The notes under the pieces were generated by a model. It had not been told where the DNA came from and ran no database searches. It worked only from the letters and a program-made list of their open reading frames with translations. A program made the translations under genes and the position numbers. From positions 79,022,492 to 79,086,491 of the forward strand of contig JAUMIR010000005.1 of the NCBI GenBank assembly GCA_030847615.1: 64,000 bases of DNA. Reading direction: 5' to 3'. This document shows positions 1 to 11,512 of this stretch, in pieces (position 1 is the first letter of the stretch; every line of letters begins with the position of its first letter). Source of the DNA: Gambelia wislizenii (taxonomy: Eukaryota; Chordata; Lepidosauria; Squamata; Crotaphytidae).

Positions 1-127
1 AGTTGCAGTCGAAGAAGAGCTGGAAGGGGTTGCAATACAGGAAGACCAGGTGTCCATTCCTGCTACTAATGTCACATCCCTCAAACCAGCCACTCCTGGG
101 GCCCTTTCATGGTACATAATTACAGCA
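1..127. repeat. Left arm of a 1.2 kb-spaced inverted repeat
   Basis: This segment is nearly identical to the reverse complement of 1359-1486, with a handful of mismatches in 127 bases. The left arm meets the window edge, so its true extent is unknown. It is followed directly by a TA microsatellite. Confidence 0.85.
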
Positions 128-155
128 ATATATATATATATATATATATACATAC

Positions 156-194
<39 letters not shown>
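128..194. repeat. (TA)n microsatellite
   Basis: About 65 bases of TA repeats with one CATACAGG interruption. Confidence 0.95.
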
Positions 195-199
<5 letters not shown>

Positions 200-242
200 C
201 AGTATATGTAAAATCATCCCAGAGTGTAAAAATAATCTGGGC

Positions 243-833
243 CAATGGTTCTTAATCTTTTCTTTACCAGGGACCCCTTAAATATCACCAGGAAGCCCTG
301 GTGGGGCAGTGCTTAAATGCCGGTAGTGCAATCACAACATTGTGAGTTCCATCCCAGAAGGCTCCAAGGTTGACTCAGCCTTCCATCCTTCTGTAGGTCA
401 GTAAAATGAGTACACAGTTTGCTGTGGGCAATCAGCTAACATGTTGTAAACAGTTTAGGGGGTGATTTGGCACTGATAAACAGTATAGAAATAGAAGTGC
501 TATTGCTATTTTGTTTCCGCACCCCCCCCCAAGACTTAACTCAAGATTTAAAACCCTAACAACAACAACAACAACAACAACAACAATACACTTACACCAT
601 CCATTAACCCTTCCCTCAGAGGCACTGGAGGGGGAAGGAAGACTTTTCTCCTTCTTCTTCCTGCAAATTTGAGGCTAGAGCGGATTGAAGAGCAATGCAC
701 AGGCCAAGCCAGCCAGCCAGTCTTTGCCTTGGCTCCTGTCACCTGGGCTGAGCAGCCTTCAAGCCTTCCTGGACCCCCTGTGAACACATCACAGCCCCCT
801 GGGGATCCACAGACCACAGGTTAAGAACCATTG
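243..833 (-). mobile_element. hAT (Charlie-type) MITE split by a SINE
   Basis: The ends read CAATGGTTCTTAATCT and AGGTTAAGAACCATTG, an imperfect terminal inverted repeat of the CAGTGGTTCTCAACC type. The 8-bp flanks are ATCTGGGC (235-242) and ATCTAGGC (834-841), a hAT-length duplication with one mismatch. A homologous copy in the opposite orientation lies at 38530-38876; both share an AAAC..AACAAC-rich core and a ...CCATCCATTAACC... segment. A SINE at about 295-510 interrupts this copy. Confidence 0.85.
295..510 (+). mobile_element. tRNA-derived SINE (GCCCTGGTGG type)
   Basis: It begins GCCCTGGTGG.GCAGTG, a tRNA-like A box, and has a degraded B box near 350. It then carries the GGCTCCAAGGTTGACTCAGCC and GTAAAATGAGTAC body shared with the copy at 11221. 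It is inserted in the hAT MITE. Confidence 0.8.
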
Positions 834-884
834 ATCTAGGCAGCCAGTTTCCTCAGGTTGGAGATTATCTATAAAGAGCAGGGA

Positions 885-1365
885 CCTTTTCGCACTACAC
901 AGTTATTGTGCTATGATTCCACTTTAACTGCTATGGCTGCATCCTATGGAATCCTGGGGTTTGTAGAACTCTCTGGCTGAAACTCCTACATATATACCAC
1001 CACATTAGACAGCTTTAAAAAGGCTGTCAAGACGGTTCTCTTCAGGCAGGCTTTTCCAGAATAGCTAACCCCGGCCTCAGGAACCCCCTCTGGAGGTTGC
1101 TTCTGGACCTCCAAACTGATGCTGCTTGCTCGAAAGGGTTTTTAATAAATTGTATTATATATTGATTTTAATTTGTATTAATTTAATAATGTTTTAAGGG
1201 GGGAAGGGATTTTGAGTTGTTTTATACTGTGTACTATTTTATTGTTGTAAGCCGCCCCGATTGCTCGCAGAGGGGCGGGATATAAATAATTTTTATTATT
1301 ATTATTATTATTATTATTAAACTGAAAATCCAGGACTCCAGTTAAAGTGGAATTATAGTGCTGTA
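885..1365. mobile_element. Palindromic MITE split by a LINE tail
   Basis: The left half (885 to about 1000) carries the family core AACTGCTATGGCTGCATCCTA and TGGAATCCTGGGGTTTGTAG. The right half (1321-1365) carries the complementary CCAGGACTCCAGTTAAAGTG. The halves are separated by an L2/CR1-like LINE tail. Confidence 0.7.
1005..1320 (+). mobile_element. L2/CR1-like LINE 3' end
   Basis: A short coding remnant (FKKAVKTVLFRQAF then stop) matches the usual C terminus of L2/CR1-type ORF2. A 3' UTR follows and ends GCCGCCCCGATTGCTCGCAG, GGGCGGGATATAAATAA and (ATT)n. Confidence 0.7.
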
Positions 1366-1486
1366 ATTATGTACCATGAAAGGGCCCCAGGAGTGGCTGG
1401 TTTGAGGGATGTGACATTAGTAGCAGGAATGGGCACTGGGTCTTCCTGTATTGCAACTCCTTCCAGCACATCTTGGACTGCAACTC
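1359..1486. repeat. Right arm of the inverted repeat
   Basis: This is the reverse-complement partner of 1-127. It abuts the right half of a palindromic MITE (1321-1365). No coding content is visible. Confidence 0.85.
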
Positions 1487-1546
1487 CCATCAGCTCCAAC
1501 GGGCATGGTCAATGGTAAGGAATGATGGGGTTGCAATCAAATAACT

Positions 1547-1780
1547 CAGGACCAGTTTAAGGAATTTAAGGAATCCCCCCCTGCAATGCTTTATTTGTGG
1601 GGGACCATATGTTTATCTTAGGTCAGTGTAACTTAACTCAACCTAAGCTATTCACAGTACAGGATATTCAGATTATTACTAATAATATTTTTGCAGGAGG
1701 AGGGTTACTACAGCCCCCCCACACACAAATGATGGGGGCCCCGTGGATGCTGATGCCGCTGGTGCCTTCAACTGGCCCTG
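1547..1780 (+). mobile_element. hAT MITE, CAGGGCCGG family, copy 1
   Basis: The ends CAGGACCAGTTTAAGG and CCTTCAACTGGCCCTG form a terminal inverted repeat. The 8-bp flanks AAATAACT and GAATACCT match at 6 of 8 positions. Two further copies at 16371 and 22803 confirm the family and its borders. Confidence 0.85.
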
Positions 1781-1819
1781 GAATACCTATTGGAAAGCTG
1801 ATTGAGCTAATAGGGTGAG

Positions 1820-4330
1820 ATTCTTCTCCTTGTCCTACCACCAAATGAGTTACAGCATGAAAGACAGGGCCTTTCTTCCTTATGAAATGCCTTCTCCAGC
1901 AAAGCAGCCTGGCACCTACTTTAATGCATGTGTATGCTTTAAATCTCAATAAGATTGTCTTATTTTCACAAGCCGTTTAAACTTGTATGGTGCTATGGTT
2001 TAGTCTTACTTTAGTTCTGTAATGTTTTGCTTCTTTGCTTCAGGTTTCATTTGTAATAGTTCTGAAGTATTTTCTTTTTGCCTTCTTTGGTTTTATATTG
2101 TTTGATGGTGTAGCTGTATTTTTCCTGTGTTTAGTGAAATTTAATGTATTGCTATAGTTTTATACAGCACTCTGAAAATTTACTTTTTGACTGCAAGAAG
2201 TCTGGGAGCTGTACTCAGAAAAAGTAAACTCTGGGAGACCTGCATCTGATACAAACTTCTCTCTGTGTGTTTCAAAGGTGCTACAAGATCCTTTTGTATA
2301 CTGATGCAGACTAACAGAGATATCCCTTTGAATATGATTTTCAGAGCTCTGGTTTTATCATATACTTCAGCAGAAAATTATTTATTATAGGTTAGCTTTA
2401 AAAGGATGGAAGAGATGTTTGCAACGAGTTTTAATTACATGGAATAGCATTTTTTTAAAGATAAGCTGTACATTTTGCCCCCAGAAATGGTAAATTTCAC
2501 TACATTACCTCAGACCTGCAAAGGATATTGTCTAGAGTTCTGGCACTTCATTCCATGCAACTCTGTCCCCACTGCTTGTGTCAGGCTGGTCACTCTATCC
2601 TTCAAGGAATGGCCTAAACCAGGGATAGGGATTGTGTGACACTCCAGATGTTGTTGGACTGCACGTTCCAACAGCCTTAGACAGTCTAACTGATGACAAG
2701 AGGCATTGGGAGTTGTAGGTCACCAACTTCTGGAGGGCTACAAATTTCCAACTCCTGGCCTAAATCTGATTGTTTTTTGATTGAAACCAGATAGACCCAT
2801 GGAATCAGTGGAAACTTGGCCAGTCAACACTTGCATAAATTCAGTTGATTCAATGGGTTTACTCTATGTGAGGCTAACTATACAGTTCAGGCATTCCTGG
2901 GCAAACCTGCAATCTACCCTTTCCTTTGCTTGGATCATTCAGACATTGTACATACAACCCAATACATCAGCAGTATTTCAATACACAGCCAAGGTTCTCA
3001 GCTCACTCAGCAGACAATCCATTTTCGAAGAATTAAACACACACACACTTGTACTTTCACCTGGGGCCTGTCTAAATGGCAAAATAACCCTCATGGAATT
3101 CACTGGGAATTCTACCTGTCTAAATGGGATCCTGCACCAATCCACATTATTTGGAAGGAGGGGAGGCAAAAGGGCAAAAACAATGCAGGAAAAGCCTTCT
3201 TGGCTTTTCCTGTAGTTTTTCAAAAACAGCGATGGGGTGTGCATTCCTGCTCATTAGGGCAAGCGGTGAGACCAGGGGCGGGGGCTTGCTAACAGGGCAA
3301 GTGCCCACTGCCACCATGTTGGATTTTTGCCTTAGCGAGTGATCACTAAGGCGATAAAACAGGGTGGGTTTTTGTTTTGGTTTTTTGCTTTCCTATTAAT
3401 TCAAAAAATTACTCTGTCACTCCAACACATCTTAGATGACTTTTTAAAAAAAATTCAGTGGTGCCGAAGAACTAATGTGAGTAAATCACTCATGGCCACC
3501 ATCTGGCATGTGAAGCGTATGGAGGCTTCTGAGGCCAAAAACCCTGTTAAGACATGTTGCTGCCCCTTGTGTAGATGGGCCCCTGGTCTCTTTCACTTGT
3601 TCACCCTATCAACCCACATGCATGGACCACCATTTTAAAACTGTACACAAGGGGAACTTGTAGCACCTTTGAGGTTTCTGGATAGGGTCAACCATTATCC
3701 ACAGACTAAGCATCTCAAGACAATGTCACACTGGAATCAACTTCCATTCATACAATTCATTTGCTAACTTAATCCTAAAAACCTTCCAAGTAAATAATGC
3801 TGTCTATTAGCATCCTTTTTTTAAAAAAAGCATCAGAATAACCAACCTCTGAATTCACCTATGATTTTTCTGAGATGTCATTTCATTTTTTTGCATTTGG
3901 GATTGTGAATGTTAACACATTTCTGGTTCATGTGGCTGTAAAGCATTCTAAGGCTTTTCACACCCTTAGATTGCCTTGTATTGTAGAACTGGATATCCAT
4001 TTTGGTTAATTTCATTTCACAACCAGCTCTCAAACTTTTGGCAGTCCTGGATGAGGAATGTTCCTGCTGAGCAAAGGCGCAATTGCATTCACCACAGAAA
4101 GTGCTTTTAAGCTCTTTTTTTTTCTTTTTTCTTTTTTTTTTTGCACAATAGATTGGGGAGGGAAACCTCAAATCCTTGTGCTGACACTCACATCACAGCC
4201 AATCAGGGCTGCTAAAACCCAAATTGGAAGGCACCAGGGAAGGAGGGGGATAACAACACTAGTATGGTTTTATGGGTTAATTTGAGATTCTTCCAAGTTG
4301 AAATCACTTGTTATTCAACTGTCTTGGTTG
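1820..4330. other. Intergenic stretch, decayed repeats
   Basis: No gene is seen. It contains a degenerate repeat carrying GTGCTACAAGATCC at about 2264-2320, a palindromic ACTCCAGATGTTGTTGGACT-type repeat at about 2615-2765, and the dispersed TTGATTCAATGGG palindrome near 2838-2868. A CTTGTAGCACCTTTGAG fragment lies near 3659. Short open frames here show no homology. Confidence 0.5.
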
Positions 4331-4339
4331 GTGCAAAAT

Positions 4340-4787
4340 AAAAATAAACATGGATTTCTATGTATGGTTGTGAAAGCTGGACAGGGAAGACTGCTTGGAG
4401 GAAGAGAATTCATTTGGAATGTGGTGCTGGAGGAAAGTTCTACGGATACCATGAACTGCTAGAAAGACAAGTATAAATGGGTTGGAGAGTAAACCAAGCC
4501 TAAACTCTCCCTAGAAGCCAAAACCACTAAACGGAAACTATCATACTTTGGACATATCATGAGATGGCATGACTTGTTGGAAAAGATTATTATATTTGGT
4601 ATGGTGGAAGGCAGTAGGAAAAGAGGAAGTCTATGTTACCAGATGGACTGACGGAAGCAAGCAAACCACAACCCTGAGTTTGCAGGACTTCATCAAGGCT
4701 GTTGATGGCAGGGTGCCTTGGAGGTCTCCCATTCATAGGGTCACCATAAATCAAGACCGACTTGACAGAAATTAACAACAAATGTAC
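4340..4787 (+). mobile_element. Bov-B/RTE-like LINE 3' remnant
   Basis: In broken frames this encodes the common RTE C-terminal pattern (tyr-phe-gly-his-ile..., LEK.I..G...G.RKRG then RW.DG). It ends in GGGTCACCATAAATCAAGAC and GACTTGACAG...AACAACAA, the same tail used by the SINEs in this window. Stops and frameshifts show that it is dead. Confidence 0.7.
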
Positions 4788-4939
4788 AGATCTGATATGA
4801 CAATTGTATTAGTGGATTTAGACACTTGACTTAAACTTGGGGTAGCTCGCTCTTGGATGTGTATTATTTCAGTTACTTAACTGTGGACTCTGGTGATATG
4901 ACTCCTTATTTTGGTGAGGAGTTCTTGACTACTGCCCCC

Positions 4940-5340
4940 AAATCCTGCTGACAGCACCACTAGGAATTACATGGGAGTAAATGCCCTTGAACTCATTGGA
5001 TTGACTTTTAAGCAACATATATGTTTCTGGTTGCAGCCCTGCATTAAAAACCAGGGTTGGATTATATCTCAAATCATTTTCAATAGAGTGTAATATATCA
5101 CTGGGTTGGTTTATATTCTGAAAATGATGTTCACTCACTGCATACCTGCCACAAACCAACTTGTCTTTAATTGCCAGGGAACATATTATCTAAACCAGTG
5201 CTTCTCAGGATATCTGATGTGGGGCACTGAAATTATTTTCTGATATGTCATAGACCAGTACCATGTTCATGCCCATTGACTATAATTGTTTCTTGCTTTC
5301 TTGGAAATTCTCTGAAGACTGGAAGCCAACGGTTCATAGA
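4940..5340. other. Short intergenic stretch with dispersed palindrome
   Basis: A GGGAGTAAATGCCCTTGAA and CATTGGATTGACTTTTAAG segment (about 4970-5012) matches the dispersed palindromic motif described in the findings. Nothing else is recognised. Confidence 0.5.
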
Positions 5341-5341
5341 T

Positions 5342-5565
5342 TGGCATTGAACCAAAGACAATTATAACATTTTGATACCAGTTTAACTGCCATGGCATCA
5401 TCCTATGGAATTTTGGGCTTTGTAGTTTGGTGAGGCACTGTAGCTTTCTGGTTAGGAATTCTAAATCTCTCATCAGACTACAATCCCAGGATTCCATAGG
5501 ATGAAGCCCTGGCAGTAGAGAGGTATGAAAATGCTCTAATTGTGTAGTGTAGAAGAGACCTAAGG
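5342..5565. mobile_element. Palindromic MITE
   Basis: The left half has TTTAACTGCCATGGCATCAT, CCTATGGAATTTTGGGC and TTTGTAGTTTGGTGAGGCAC. The right half is complementary, with AATCCCAGGATTCCATAGGA and AATTGTGTAGTGTAGAAG. It is head to tail with the next copy. Confidence 0.8.
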
Positions 5566-5822
5566 GCATCTACACTGCACAGTTATAGCAGTTTGATATC
5601 ACTTTGACTGGCACAGCTCCATCCTACAAAGTCCTAAGATTCATAATTTGGAGAAATGCTTACAGTTCTCTGCATTAGAGCTTTAATGCTGTAGTTCATA
5701 GGGATGGAATGGAGCTCTCTAGCAGAGAATTTTAAGTACCTCACCAAACTGCTATCCTAGAATTCCATAGGATGGAGACATGTCATTTAATCTGGTATCA
5801 ACCTGCTATAACTGTGTACAAT
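5566..5822. mobile_element. Palindromic MITE, tandem neighbour
   Basis: It starts AAGGGCATCTACACTGCACA and ends ...GATGGAGACATGTCATTTAA...TATAACTGTGTACA. It belongs to the same family as 5342-5565 and touches it. Confidence 0.75.
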
Positions 5823-6119
5823 AGATACATTTCAAATGTGGAGACTCCTTCCATTTTTGAACTATTGGTGTCAAGAATTGAGCATGGAATTGTCTGCATA
5901 CAAAGCATGCACTCTACCAAAAAAGATAAAGTTAGATCTATTTCAAGCAACTGTCAATACAACAATACAACTGTGGGTATGACTATTCCAAGGGTGTGTT
6001 TGGATGGAAGGAAACAGCCTTATGATAGGACTGGACCACAGCCAACCAAGGAAGCTTATGGAAGACTGTCTTTAAAAGGGAGGTACTTTAATGAGGTGCT
6101 GCACTATTTTCAACCGGGT

Positions 6120-6300
6120 TGATTTTAGGTTTTCTTTTTTTAATGTTATTGATAATTACATTTTAATGAGAATCTTTTGTATCCTTTTTTCATACTGTAT
6201 CTGGTTTCATTTGTAGGCCATCTTGAGTCCCCATTCTGGTCAGAAAAAAGGTAGGAAAGGTAGGACAGCAATATAAATTAATAAATTATAAACAATAATA
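6120..6300 (+). mobile_element. LINE 3' tail fragment
   Basis: An AT-rich stretch ends in GGCCATCTTGAGTCCCC and GCAATATAAATTAATAAAT, a pattern of CR1/L2-like 3' tails. No coding part is left. Confidence 0.5.
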
Positions 6301-9300
6301 TAAATATAAATGTAATATTTATTTATATTAATGTCCTTCCCTGTTTCCCCTGCACACGTGTGAGAAATATGAACTACTGGACTGGCTCATCTTAGTTTCT
6401 CCAGACATCCTTCCCTCCCTGCAAGTTCAGATTAGATCTGAAGAATGACACCCCCCCCCTCCACAAAAACAAAAACAAAAAATCCCCTTCACCCTATTCA
6501 TTAAAAAAAAATACAGCAGAAGAAAAGGAGAAAACAAATGTATAGCTTTGTAAGGTAAAGAGAAATAAAAAAGGAGGGAATGCTAGTACCTTATATAAGC
6601 AAAACTGGGAGTTAATGTATTAGTGAAGTATTGGGCATAGAAGTCACAGACATCCTCCCCAGGGGGGGTCATATACCTGAGGACAGGTTCTTCCCCCTTA
6701 GGCACAGTCCTAAATCTATAAAGGTAGGTAGCATAACAGCATCTTCTGTTCCTGGCTGGTGCAGTTGGATCATCTCCAACGACAGACAAAAATGCAAACA
6801 GTAAGTTAGAGAATACATACACTCACATACCTAAAAAAGAATCCCATTTGCATTGCCACAACCAGTTATTTTTATCAGTGGAAGCAAACTGTGTCTACAA
6901 AAAATTGTCACCGAACACCATTATAACACAACCAGCTGTTACAGAAGGTTCTTCCACCAGGCACCTTTCCCCCCCAGCAGCAGTGTGATCCTTTTCCCCT
7001 TTACTCTTAACCCTTAAGTGAAAATGCTAGGAAGACTTCATGTGAGGGTAGCAGGATATTAAACTACTGTGGAAAAATAAGAGGGGATCTTGTGACACCT
7101 CTGATGCCTTAAGTAGAATTTTTGTCAAAATGAGAAGCTTGTTCACTGTTGTATGATTTCTGAATCAGTCCTATTAATGGTAATCTCACTCTCACACTTC
7201 CTTCCCATGAATGGACACACCGACTTCAGTTCCACACACTCCTTATTTTATTTTATTTTGCTTTCAATGAGGGATGATAGGAATTGAAATCCAACTACAT
7301 CTGGAGGGCAACAAGTTGCCCCATCCCAGCTTTCAGGGTTAATACCAGCACTTTAAATTAGGCCCAGAATCACCAGCAGTCAGTGCGAGATCAGAGCAAC
7401 CATCTCATCCCATTGCCCTCAATAACTATATCCATAACTCATTTCATTTTATAGTGTACCATAATTTTCTTCTTTATTTCAAACATTCAAAACAACACCA
7501 GTTTTGACAATGTTTGAATTGTAAAAAAAGAAAAAGAAAAAAAAGAAAAAAGATATAATTGCTCTTTATTTCCTTCTTTCTTTTTTTTAAAGATAAGGAG
7601 GGATATATTTTATTTTCTAAAGGCATTCATTTTTATAATAATTTAAGGTGAAAGCAAAGGGGAGAGAAAATGACTTCCCTTGAATGTTTTTTTCTTTTCT
7701 TTCCATGTCCCTGGGAATTTCCTCCAAAAGAAATCTTCACAAGATGAAAAGATGGTCTATCCCATCGTATTCCTGAAAGTGATGCAGCATTTCCAAGGGT
7801 CACAGTGTTGTGCATTCAGAAATTTCAGTCTTTCTTAGAGATAGGGAAACAATGGAGAGAATGGAACATGTAATGAAGAAAAAATAAGAAGAAAGTGAAA
7901 GATAAAAGGGCAGTTGGCTGACACCAATGTGGAAAAACCTTTTCATGGAAAATCAAAATGTATCAGTAGAGTCTTTACAAAACAGATTATCGACAAAGTA
8001 ATTAAACAGTTTACAAGGTACTTACATTGCATATTGAAATCTGCTATGGGTAAGCAGGCTCGTAAGTGTATTTGTGTGGGTAAGAACAGAAAGGAATATT
8101 TATTTCACAGATTTATTCTAGGAACTGTCACATAAGTCTGTCTTAAAGATGAAAGGCACAAACTTGGATGGGGAAAAATACATCTTTATTTTGATTAACT
8201 TCTCTAACTGAAATTTAGCATTTCCTTCCATTATGATATGGCAAAAAGCCACAGTTGTATTAACAGTACCTGTGCCTTTGTCACCAATAGAAATAAATAG
8301 ATTTTCATATCACATTACAGTCGTTGCAGATATCTGAAAATATTGTTGAAGCTCATCACTACTTCAAAATTACTGTAGTTATTAGACCTGCCACTAGGGA
8401 AGGGGTGAAGTGTATGGGCCCACCACTCTTCTGAGAAGGAGTCTGTAGACTTCATCAGGCTGTGAAAGGACACACAAAAAAGTTAAGAACCCTTGGTATA
8501 CATGTTCTGCACAACCTCCTTTGGACTGTGTTCACCAGCCAAAATGTCAACAAAACTCTTTGCAACAAAACTCTTGACTTCTAGGATTCAGTTCTTTCCC
8601 AGTTCTTTCCTTAAATTAAAGGGCCCTGTCCAGTTAACCTCAACTGAATTTGATAGCAGAGCTTTTAGGAACTGGCTGCAGTCTTTCCCTTTGAAGCAAT
8701 GTAGCCTTAATGACAGAGTCCTATGCATGCCTTCTGTATCTCACTCAGGCCAATGAGATCTAACCCCCCACCCCAAAATAAGCACATATAGGACTGCAGC
8801 CTTAACAATATTTAATTTGGGGAGCTGCTCCAGAGACTCCTCTGTGTGCATCTTTCACAAACATGGACAGGGTCTTTTATGTTGGACTTCATTTGTTGCC
8901 CATGTTGAATATTTCTTAATGGGATGGTGTTAGGTTTTTGGCTGGCATGATTTGTTCTATTACTTTTCTAAATGATATCTTGATCAGTGCACATTAAGAA
9001 TGGGTAGGGCTAGAAAGCCTGTTTCACAAATCAAATTGTATTTTACTTCCTGGGATTATTGGGATATGAAGGATAAAGCAGGTGTCAGAAGTCCCACTTT
9101 GTTATCAGGTCAGCCAGAAGATTAAAAGCTCAAATCCATCTACAGGGTCAGATTAATTGAATCCAGGTTGTCATAAATGTATTTAGGGCTAGGTTTGAGA
9201 TTTCTACTGTGCAAATATAGACCTAAGTCTTGCTAAAAATTACCGTCTGATAGAAAAAGGTGTTGGCTGTCATTCATGTACAGATAATTTTTTAATATAC

Positions 9301-11220
9301 TGTATTAACCAGAGGTATCACTTTTACACCATATTTGTGAAAAGACATAAAGGACAGAGGATAGATTTCATAACCCATCATCATCAGTGGGGAAAGTAAG
9401 TTCAGTGTATTAGGACTATCCTTTTTTATTCTTGAGTAATAATGGTCTCCATGAGATAGGTGAAAACACAATTCTGTGTAATCCCAGAATTAAACCATTT
9501 TATTTCCTAACAAATTTTTCAGATGGAGTGTATACTTCTTCCTTTGACAGATTGGAATGATCAGTTTCTTAAGGAAATAAAGCATCAAGCAAATGCACAA
9601 ATTATCCAATCAGTTCTATAGACTTACTTAAGGTGGGAAAGGCCTTACCTCCAACTGAAAAGGCTTTCAGTCCTGTAGGAATAGTTTCAAATACTGGAGA
9701 TGGTTTTATGGATGTCTTGCCATGTAATCTTGCCTGCAACCCTCACTGTTTTCCTTTCCAATCTTCCACTGGCAAGTTCAGGGTATTCATCCTGCCTGTC
9801 TTCACCAAGCTTTTAATGTTTAGTTTCCCCCTTTAGATGAAAATCTCATTTAAGAGTTTTGATGACTGTTTATAGTTCGCTCACATAGGCCTACATCCTA
9901 TTGTTAGTCATAGCTATAATAGACCCATTGAATCAACAAGATTTACTTACTGGTTGACTCACCATTCAACAATTAATTTATCCAGTCTACTCTAGTAAGG
10001 ACTTCTCAAGTAGAGAGTACTGTAATAGGATTTCAGTCATTATATTCTAAAACTCTTTTACTTAATCCTACTTGGCCTTCATTTGATTTAGGACTATGAC
10101 TCCAAATCTGTTTCAGTTGTTACCTTCAATAATCAGACTGCATGGTAACCTGTGAAACAAGGAGGGGAGTATTTCAGGGCATGTGCAGAGTGCTTCCTTC
10201 ACTGGTTGGAACAGTTTGCCTCCATATCTGGGATCAGAAAACAATGGCCTAATCCTATTGTTAGCCCCAACCAGAGTGCATCCATTAAATCAATGCTAAC
10301 TTGCTCAGCCAACATTTGTGTACATTTGGTTGATTCAATGATTCTGCCCTCTTTGCAATTAACAATAAGTTTCAGGTCAATAGTACCATGTCCAGTGTCT
10401 GGCCCACTGCTTTAATTTCAAGAAAAGATAACAGGATCAGGTGACATAATATGTTTCTACATATATGATGTCTACAGTAAGGCCTATAATTCCCAGAATC
10501 TCCCAGTCAATTTGAGCACTACTGAGCCTGACTATGGGTTTCAGAGAACTGTAGCCCAAAAAAGTAACTTTCCAAGCATACACACTTGCCCACACCCAGC
10601 ACCCACAACTAGCTCATACCCTGTGATTCAGCCTGGGGCGGGGGGGGGAAGAAAGGGGTGGGGGAAATGACCATATTGATGATGTCATTGGCTTCTAAAC
10701 AGAAGTTGCGGAATTTGATTATCTTCCCTGAACAAGGAAGCAGACTTAACACAATGGAAAGAAAACAATGACACAAGAGCTCCAGGGTGAAAACACATAC
10801 ATGCACAAAGCTGAACTATTAGGTATATAATAGTAAGTAGCAATCTAGTTTGAGAGTTTTAAAAGACTGCAATGAAACTACAGAACAGAGACAATCCAAA
10901 CCAGAAGAAGAAGAGGAGGAGGAGGAAGACTTGAACTGAGACTCAGCTCCTCTGGGAAAGGAAAACAACTGTGGTTCCTGTGATGATAAGTGTTCTGGGA
11001 GCAACTCCAGACTAACAAATACCCCATGATGAAATCGCCATAGATAGGACCACAGTAGCACAATCAGAGGAAGTGACAGTATTTGGAACATGCCACCTTA
11101 TCCAAAGATACCTCACTGATTCATAGATTCTTGGACAGAATCAGGATCACTGATGGTGCAAAACAACAGTAGGTAACACTTGGTAGACCATGAAACTGAG
11201 ATGATGGTGGTGGTGGTGAT
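6300..11220. other. Intergenic stretch, mostly unique
   Basis: No gene is seen. Minor decayed repeats lie at about 7076-7140 (GATCTTGTGACACC fragment), 7265-7340, 8735-8800, 9890-9960 and 10240-10345 (dispersed TTGATTCAATG motif), and 10480-10575 (short palindrome with TCCCAGAATCTCCCAG). The remaining sequence is AT-rich and non-coding in all frames I checked. Confidence 0.5.
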
Positions 11221-11512
11221 GCCCTGGTGGTGCAGTGGTTAAATGCCAGTACTGCAAGCCACCACGTTGCAAGTTCGATTCCAGCGGGCTCCAAGGTTCA
11301 CTCAGCCTTCCATCCTTTGGTAGGTCGGTAAAATGAGTACCCAGCTTGTGGGGGCAATTAGCTAACACACATTGGAAACTGTTTAATGCAGTGTAGATGT
11401 GTAAATAGCTATTGCTTAAAACAATTTGTAAGCCGCTCTGATAGCCTTGTGGCTAAAGAGCGGGGTATAAATAACTAAATAAATAAAAAAAATAAATAAC
11501 AACAACAATAAT
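11221..11512 (+). mobile_element. tRNA-derived SINE (GCCCTGGTGG type), near full length
   Basis: A box TGGTGCAGTGG and B box GTTCGATTCC are intact. The body GGCTCCAAGGTTCACTCAGC and GTAAAATGAGTACCCAGCTT follows. The tail GCCGCTCTGATAGCC...GAGCGGGGTATAAATAAC resembles LINE 3' ends and finishes in A-rich simple repeat. Confidence 0.85.

Noticed and set aside
11221..11300. Functional tRNA gene
   Set aside because: A and B boxes are present but no cloverleaf forms downstream. It is the head of a SINE with other copies in the window.
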